DNA from: a bacterium 210917-DFI.7.65
Lineage (GTDB): Bacteria; Bacillota; Clostridia; Oscillospirales; Oscillospiraceae
DNA: 64,000 nucleotides
Assembly (NCBI GenBank): GCA_020555865.1
Contig: JAJCJJ010000003.1
Location: forward strand, 186,001-250,000
Direction: 5' to 3'
Shown in pieces: positions 60,842 to 64,000 of this stretch. Both the position numbers and the translations under genes were made by a program. The notes beneath the pieces are model-generated. The model was not told the DNA's origin. It made no database searches and was given only the letters and a program-made list of their open reading frames with translations. The stretch's first letter is position 1. Every line of letters starts with the position of its first letter.

Positions 60842-60958
60842 AATTTTTTGTTACTACTTTTAATATAAAGTGATGTCACTCGCATGTCAAGTGAATGTAT
60901 CAATTTAGTGAAAATTTTACTATAATTGTAGCATGATTGTGAGGGAGGACGTTGCAAG

Positions 60959-61138
60959 GTGGCCACAAACAAGCGAGTATTTACTCTACGTTTGCCAGAT
61001 GAAGTGTTGGAGAAGATTGGCATGCTGGCAACACAGCAACATCGGTCGGTTACCAATTATATCGAATTTGTATTGCTTCAGCATCTGGAAGAAGTAGAAC
61101 GGGAACATGGAAGCATCAATATAGATTCAAAAGATTAA
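60959..61138 (+). CDS. ribbon-helix-helix protein, paralogue of the one at 27686
   Basis: 59 residues from GTG 60959, 8 bases after GAGGGAGGAC; too short for a 60-residue cut-off. MATNKRVFTLRLPDEVLEKI / GMLATQQHRSVTNYIEF / VLLQHLEEVE is nearly the same RHH core as the 27686 gene. TATAAT at 60921-60926 is a plausible -10. A terminator follows directly. Having copies in both accessory patches suggests that the patches share a source. Confidence 0.8.
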   Translation: MATNKRVFTLRLPDEVLEKIGMLATQQHRSVTNYIEFVLLQHLEEVEREHGSINIDSKD

Positions 61139-61170
61139 AGCGAAGCGTCTGAAAGACGCTTCGCTTTTCT
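61137..61170 (+). terminator. terminator of the RHH gene at 60959
   Basis: AAAGCGAAGCGTCT GAA AGACGCTTCGCTTTT, starting at the stop codon. Confidence 0.88.
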
Positions 61171-61183
61171 GGATTCTGACCTG

Positions 61184-61212
61184 TTGACATTTGGGAGGTT
61201 CTGCACTATACT
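61184..61212 (+). promoter_or_regulatory. promoter of the antitoxin RNA
   Basis: TTGACA, 17-base spacer, TATACT; near-consensus. Confidence 0.85.
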
Positions 61213-61218
61213 AAATAT

Positions 61219-61310
61219 AGAAAAAGGGTGCTGCCGGACAAACGGTTTGTCCCCCACATGTTACAAGAAGTAACCGCTAGTTGTGGAAGGCAGGCGGTTA
61301 CTTCGTTTTA
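61219..61310 (+). ncRNA. antisense antitoxin RNA of a type I toxin-antitoxin locus
   Basis: About 92 bases from the predicted start behind a near-consensus promoter to a terminator hairpin AAGTAACCGC/GCGGTTACTT (61268-61303) with CGTTTTA. There is no reading frame with ribosome site. The 3' end runs antisense to the last codons and 3' region of the toxin gene (61298-61384, - strand). This is the layout of known Gram-positive type I loci (txpA/RatA-like and holin-like toxin loci). The pairing is directly visible; function is inferred. Confidence 0.7.
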
Positions 61311-61384
61311 TTGGCCTGAAGAAACAGGGCAATAATGCCAATGACTAGAATTCCAGTCTGAATCAGATCAGAATATGTAACCAT
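61298..61384 (-). CDS. holin-like type I toxin, 28 residues
   Basis: MVTYSDLIQTGILV followed by IGIIALFLQANKTK: a short N-terminal amphipathic part, one membrane helix and a basic tail, the pattern of the 'putative holin-like toxin' peptides of Firmicutes. ATG 61384 has a very strong site AAAGGGGGGCT 8 bases upstream. An upstream in-frame extension to 61510 has no ribosome site. A good promoter (61482-61510) leaves a leader of about 90 bases rich in G/C hairpins (GGGGGAAC..., CCCCCCGTT), which could hide the ribosome site as in other type I toxins. The peptide probably damages the membrane when free of the antisense RNA. Confidence 0.75.
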   Translation of the reverse strand: MVTYSDLIQTGILVIGIIALFLQANKTK

Positions 61385-61481
61385 AGGACAGCCCCCCTTT
61401 CGTAAAGAACGGGGAACAAGAAGTGCCCCCCGTTGATGCGGGGGAACAAACCGCTTGCCGTTTATCGGCAGCACCGCGTTC

Positions 61482-61510
61482 AGCATACCACATGGTTTGA
61501 CAAAATGCAA
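61482..61510 (-). promoter_or_regulatory. toxin promoter
   Basis: On the - strand: TTGCAT, 17-base spacer, TATGCT. Convergent with the antitoxin promoter at 61184. Confidence 0.72.
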
Positions 61511-61537
61511 GAAGCGAATGCCGAACCGTGTCGGAAA

Positions 61538-61617
61538 ACGGTTTGTCCCCCCACATGTTACAAGAAGTAACCGCTGGTTTTGGACGACGGGCGGTTACTT
61601 CGTTTTATTGGCCTGAA
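61538..61617 (+). repeat. decayed second copy of the antitoxin/toxin 3' region
   Basis: Direct repeat of 61242-61320: ACGGTTTGTCCCCC, ACATGTTACAAGAAGTAACCGCT and GCGGTTACTTCGTTTTATTG are shared. The terminator hairpin is kept. A TTGACA stands at 61497-61502 but the -10 position (GCCGAA) is poor. On the - strand only the last six codons of the toxin (QANKTK, stop) remain. It is the residue of a tandem duplication. Confidence 0.75.
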
Positions 61618-61637
61618 CTAATAGGTTGCTCCGGTAC

Positions 61638-61676
61638 AAGGCGCGCAGTGCGAAAAGCACTGCGCGCCTTTTTATT
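61638..61676 (+). terminator. terminator downstream of the second antitoxin copy
   Basis: AAGGCGCGCAGTGC GAAA GCACTGCGCGCCTT with TTTTATTT; strong on the + strand only. Confidence 0.8.
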
Positions 61677-61693
61677 TACAACGCTGTGCAGCG

Positions 61694-62164
61694 TTACGTT
61701 TCTGCCGGCCCGGTTTCCGGGAAATCCAGAACCATAACGCGCTCGCCTTTGGTATCGTAGTCGCCGTTGAAAGAAAACCCGGCCTGCCGGTACAAATGAA
61801 TGGCCGCGGCGTTGTCGCCGTATACGCTCAGGTAGACCCGGCGGCAGGGGTACTCCTGCCGAAGCCGTTCCAGCAGAGCGGCAATGGCCGCTTTGGCATA
61901 GCCCCGGCCCTGAAAGGCCTTGTCAATCAGCAGGCGGTCAAACCAGAGCTGGCCCTCGCCCAAAAAGGGAAGGTAACCGTACATGGCAAAACCCACCAGC
62001 TCCGTGCCGTCGTAAATGCCCACCGGCCGCCAGAAATCAGATGCGTCGGCCTCGCGCAGGCATTCCGCCGGGCTTTCGATAAAACCGGCCTGCTCCGGCA
62101 AGAGCGCCAGACGTTCCACGGCTCCGCGGTTTTTCGCAGTTACTGTTTCAAAATGTAAACACAT
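61694..62164 (-). CDS. GNAT-family N-acetyltransferase (spermidine/Blt-like)
   Basis: 156 residues, ATG 62164 after GAGGCG. HFETVTAKNRGAVERLALLPEQAGFIESPAECLREA at the start and FGEGQLWFDRLLIDKAFQGRGYAKAAIAALLERL with the acetyl-CoA loop (QGRGYAKAA), then YLSVYGDNAAAIHLYRQAGFSFNGDYD. The N-terminal 'F..S.AECL.EA' resembles SpeG/BltD polyamine acetyltransferases; that is only suggestive. It is preceded by a structured leader with terminator (62205-62322), so expression may be conditional. Confidence 0.85.
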   Translation of the reverse strand: MCLHFETVTAKNRGAVERLALLPEQAGFIESPAECLREADASDFWRPVGIYDGTELVGFAMYGYLPFLGEGQLWFDRLLIDKAFQGRGYAKAAIAALLERLRQEYPCRRVYLSVYGDNAAAIHLYRQAGFSFNGDYDTKGERVMVLDFPETGPAET

Positions 62165-62173
62165 TCTTTCGCC

Positions 62174-62290
62174 TCACATTTCCTGTTTGTATTGTGTCCT
62201 ATAAAAAAGCCAAACGAAACAAGAGCCGGGCACGGCCTGCGCGCCTTGTCCGTACGCAGACAGGGCAACCGGGCGGGACAGTTGTTTCAT
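62174..62290 (-). CDS. possible 38-codon leader peptide of the acetyltransferase gene
   Basis: ATG 62290 to TGA 62174, 38 residues, MKQLSRPVALSAYGQG... ending CFVWLFYRTQYKQEM. It spans the whole leader hairpin and stops right at the ribosome site of the acetyltransferase gene. No purine-rich site precedes the ATG, so translation is doubtful. If translated, ribosome stalling could open the hairpin as in inducible resistance leaders. An open frame of this length could also be chance. Confidence 0.3.
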   Translation of the reverse strand: MKQLSRPVALSAYGQGAQAVPGSCFVWLFYRTQYKQEM

Positions 62291-62322
62291 TTGGCTTTTG
62301 CGCTTACGTTCGCAAAACAGAT
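62205..62322 (-). ncRNA. structured leader or small RNA ending in an intrinsic terminator
   Basis: Transcription from 62329-62357 would start near 62322. The RNA folds on arms 62299-62282 (complement AAAAGCCAAATGAAACAA) and 62222-62205 (TTGTTTCGTTTGGCTTTT), 18 bp with one G-U pair, enclosing 59 bases of GC-rich sequence with internal pairing. A run of T6 follows at 62207-62202. The acetyltransferase start is 38 bases further on. Promoter, fold, terminator and gene in this order is a typical riboswitch or attenuator plan. No known class recognised. Confidence 0.6.
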
Positions 62323-62328
62323 AGCACT

Positions 62329-62357
62329 ATTATAATGCGCTTCCCCGCTTTTGTCAA
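62329..62357 (-). promoter_or_regulatory. perfect-consensus promoter of the structured leader
   Basis: On the - strand: TTGACA (62357-62352), 17-base spacer, TATAAT (62334-62329). Both boxes match the sigma-A consensus exactly. Confidence 0.88.
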
Positions 62358-62486
62358 AGAGGAAGGCGGAAAGGTGCGGCGCACTCTTGCGGCTTTTGGC
62401 GAATGGGAGTATAATTTTCCATGAACTGCCGTACGCCGCGCAACAAGACTCCGGCGCGGCGTGCAGAAATCACGGGAGATTTGCGT

Positions 62487-63398
62487 ATGAAACTGACCGC
62501 ACAGCAGGTGGCGGGCAATACCTGGTGCATTGTCCAGCCGCGGGCTATGGTGCCGTATTATCAACTGAATGAGCGGGAGATTATCCTGCTGGACAGCGGC
62601 TGCATGCTCCACGGGGAGTTGGAGGAATGGCTGGAGGGGCAGGGGCTGCGCGTGCGCGCAATCCTCAACACCCATGACCACTGGGATCATGTGGCGGCCA
62701 ACGCGGCGCTGCAGCAGCGGCAGGGAAGCCGGATCTATCTGCCCCGGCTGGAAGCGGCGGCCCACGCTTCGCCGCTGGCGTTCAAAGCGGGGCACGAAAA
62801 CGGGAACTACCGGGCGGTGGAAGCTTTCTGGCAGAAGTTCCCTTATGCGGTGGACGAGGAGATCGGCCTGGAGGACGGGCCGCTGGAGGTGTGCGGCGCA
62901 GTGTTCGACGTGATCCACACGCCGGGGCACTCCGTGGACCATGTGGCGTTCCGCACACCGGACGACGTGCTCTATGTGGGAGATACTCTGATGTCGGGGC
63001 GGCTGCTGCGGCAGGCCAAGCTCAGCTATGCCCTGAGCCACGAGGTGGATTTGGACAGCAAGGAGAAGCTGCGGCGCTACCATTGCGCGGCCTATATTCT
63101 GGCCCATGGCAGCATCGAGCAGGATCTGGAAGAGCTGATCGACGAGAACCTCCGCTATATCCGCCGGCGCGCCGAAACGGTGTGGCGGAGCATTGAAAAG
63201 CCCATGTCTATGGAGCAGATCATCCGCGCGGTGTGGAAAAGGCTTGGCCTGCACGCCGACGCATATTATTACCGGACGCTGGAAACGGGAAATATGATTC
63301 GATCCCTGGTGCAGCTGCTGTGCAGCGAGGGACGGCTGGAGCATCGATTTGAGGACGGCGTGGAGCATTTTAACCGCGCCGGCACATGGGAGGCATAA
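62487..63398 (+). CDS. metallo-beta-lactamase-fold hydrolase
   Basis: 303 residues. I choose ATG 62487, after GGGAGA, over ATG 62421, which adds a basic, unlikely N-terminus. Metal motif NTHDHWDHV (HxHxDH), then HTPGHSVDHVAF (third His), DVLYVGDTLMSG (bridging Asp) and LAHGS (last His). The C-terminal part has a winged-helix-like segment (SMEQIIRAVWKRLG...LVQLLCSEGRLEHRF), as in the LACTB2/glyoxalase-II-like subgroup. Substrate unknown; hydrolase on thioesters, esters or RNA by family. Next gene is of the same fold, 4 bases downstream. Confidence 0.87.
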   Translation: MKLTAQQVAGNTWCIVQPRAMVPYYQLNEREIILLDSGCMLHGELEEWLEGQGLRVRAILNTHDHWDHVAANAALQQRQGSRIYLPRLEAAAHASPLAFKAGHENGNYRAVEAFWQKFPYAVDEEIGLEDGPLEVCGAVFDVIHTPGHSVDHVAFRTPDDVLYVGDTLMSGRLLRQAKLSYALSHEVDLDSKEKLRRYHCAAYILAHGSIEQDLEELIDENLRYIRRRAETVWRSIEKPMSMEQIIRAVWKRLGLHADAYYYRTLETGNMIRSLVQLLCSEGRLEHRFEDGVEHFNRAGTWEA

Positions 63399-63402
63399 CA
63401 TA

Positions 63403-64000
63403 ATGGAATGGAATCTGGTGAAGGGGAGCACGTACACGGTGGATGTGACGGCGGGCACGCTGCTGTTTTATAAAACGGGGGAGCACGAGGGCGTCCTGGT
63501 GGACACCGGCTATGCCAAAGAGGACCGGGAACCGCTGATCCGTTTTTTTGAGGAAACCGGCGTGCGGCCCATCGGCATCATCGTCAGCCATACGCATTAC
63601 GACCATGCGGGCAATGCGGAGCATCTCAAGTACCGCTATAAATGCCCGATTCTGGCCAGCCTGGCCGAAGCGGGCACGGCGGTCAGCGAAATGGCCTACC
63701 GCGGGGCCTACCCCGCTATGACGCCCAAGGAGATCGACGATATGATGGCTGGACAGTGTTACCGGGCCGACCAGATCGTGATGCCCGGCGAGCGGGTGAA
63801 GATCTTCTGCGGCGTGCCCTTCGGCGTTTTGCCCCTGTATGGCCATACGCCGGGACAGATCGGCATTATCACCCCGGACAAGGTGGCGTATCTGGCCGAC
63901 GTACTGATGAGCGAAACGGTGATGCGCGGGGCAAAGATGCCCTCGGCCGTGTGCCGCGCCGACGACCTGAAGGCCAAGGCGAGCCTGCGCGCGCTGCGCT
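63403..64000 (+). CDS. metallo-beta-lactamase-fold hydrolase, 3' end cut by the window
   Basis: ATG 63403, with GGGAGGC upstream inside the end of the previous gene, so the pair is translationally linked. 199 codons are visible with no stop to the window end. VLVDTGYAKEDREPLIRFFEETG, IIVSHTHYDHAGNAEHL (HxHxDH), GVLPLYGHTPGQIGII (His) and YLADVLMSETV (Asp of the D-V-L motif) are in order. Different from its neighbour in sequence, so an old duplication at best. The reaction is unknown. Confidence 0.85.
   Translation, partial: MEWNLVKGSTYTVDVTAGTLLFYKTGEHEGVLVDTGYAKEDREPLIRFFEETGVRPIGIIVSHTHYDHAGNAEHLKYRYKCPILASLAEAGTAVSEMAYRGAYPAMTPKEIDDMMAGQCYRADQIVMPGERVKIFCGVPFGVLPLYGHTPGQIGIITPDKVAYLADVLMSETVMRGAKMPSAVCRADDLKAKASLRALR

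Noticed and set aside
61528..61737. 69-codon + strand frame over the second antitoxin copy
   Set aside because: It crosses the terminator hairpins of the repeat and of 61638-61676 and overlaps the acetyltransferase gene; not coding.

Overview
The window looks like a chromosomal segment of a moderately GC-rich low-GC-Gram-positive relative, most likely a gut-type Clostridia of the order Oscillospirales. The grounds are the Firmicutes gene set and order (a dnaD-like/dnaC-like pair, an rny-ymdB pair, a complete S10-spc-alpha cluster with zinc-type S14, a 16S-typical AGGAGG ribosome binding site before nearly every gene), S-layer-homology proteins, and an archaeal-type prolyl-tRNA synthetase. I cannot name the genus from the sequence alone.

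Layout. 1-4.9 kb: two S-layer-homology (SLH) proteins with two phage-like single genes. 5-14.7 kb: housekeeping genes (DnaD-like and DnaC-like primosome proteins, MFS transporter, HAD phosphatase, Noc/ParB-like protein, RluD-family pseudouridine synthase, lspA, ileS). 14.76-17.1 kb: an AT-rich insertion with 24-bp terminal inverted repeats and an 8-9-bp target duplication whose only gene is an AIPR abortive-infection-type protein. 17.2-26 kb: nitroreductase, DUF805 protein, radical SAM enzyme, HAD phosphatase, MurJ/SpoVB-like flippase, M29 aminopeptidase, tRNA-Val(GAC), and a LysM-G5-M23 cell-wall protein. 26.2-28.1 kb: two roughly 280-bp repeats in inverted orientation enclosing a nest of very small ribbon-helix-helix (RHH) genes. 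28.1-42.4 kb: recR, rpe, ilvA, glycosyltransferase, ferritin, acetyltransferase, rRNA methyltransferase, amidase, rny, ymdB, an SbcD-type nuclease, an XRE/small-protein pair and proS. 42.5-43.3 kb: a PepSY protein. 43.65-59.8 kb: the whole S10-spc-alpha cluster from rpsJ to rplQ with secY, adk, map, infA and rpoA. 59.8-62.3 kb: a second accessory patch with a second XRE/small-protein pair, an RHH gene, a type I toxin-antitoxin locus with a decayed duplicate, and an acetyltransferase behind a structured leader. 62.5-64 kb: two metallo-beta-lactamase-fold hydrolases, the last cut by the window end.

The most interesting signals are: (i) the transposase-less element carrying an AIPR defence-type gene; (ii) the RHH nest between long inverted repeats with a shared palindromic divergent promoter; (iii) two separate divergent modules pairing a small XRE regulator with a ~190-residue uncharacterised protein ending in a Y-x-Y-G-x-Q motif, one with a clear operator; (iv) a consensus promoter, ~95-nt hairpin and U-run with a 38-codon ORF in front of an acetyltransferase gene; (v) a type I holin-like toxin locus with duplicated antisense RNA; and (vi) a small gene between ileS and lspA that reads only through a frameshift at an A-run.

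All functions are read from motifs by eye. No database search or folding program was run. Promoter and terminator calls rest on match to consensus and on visible base pairing.
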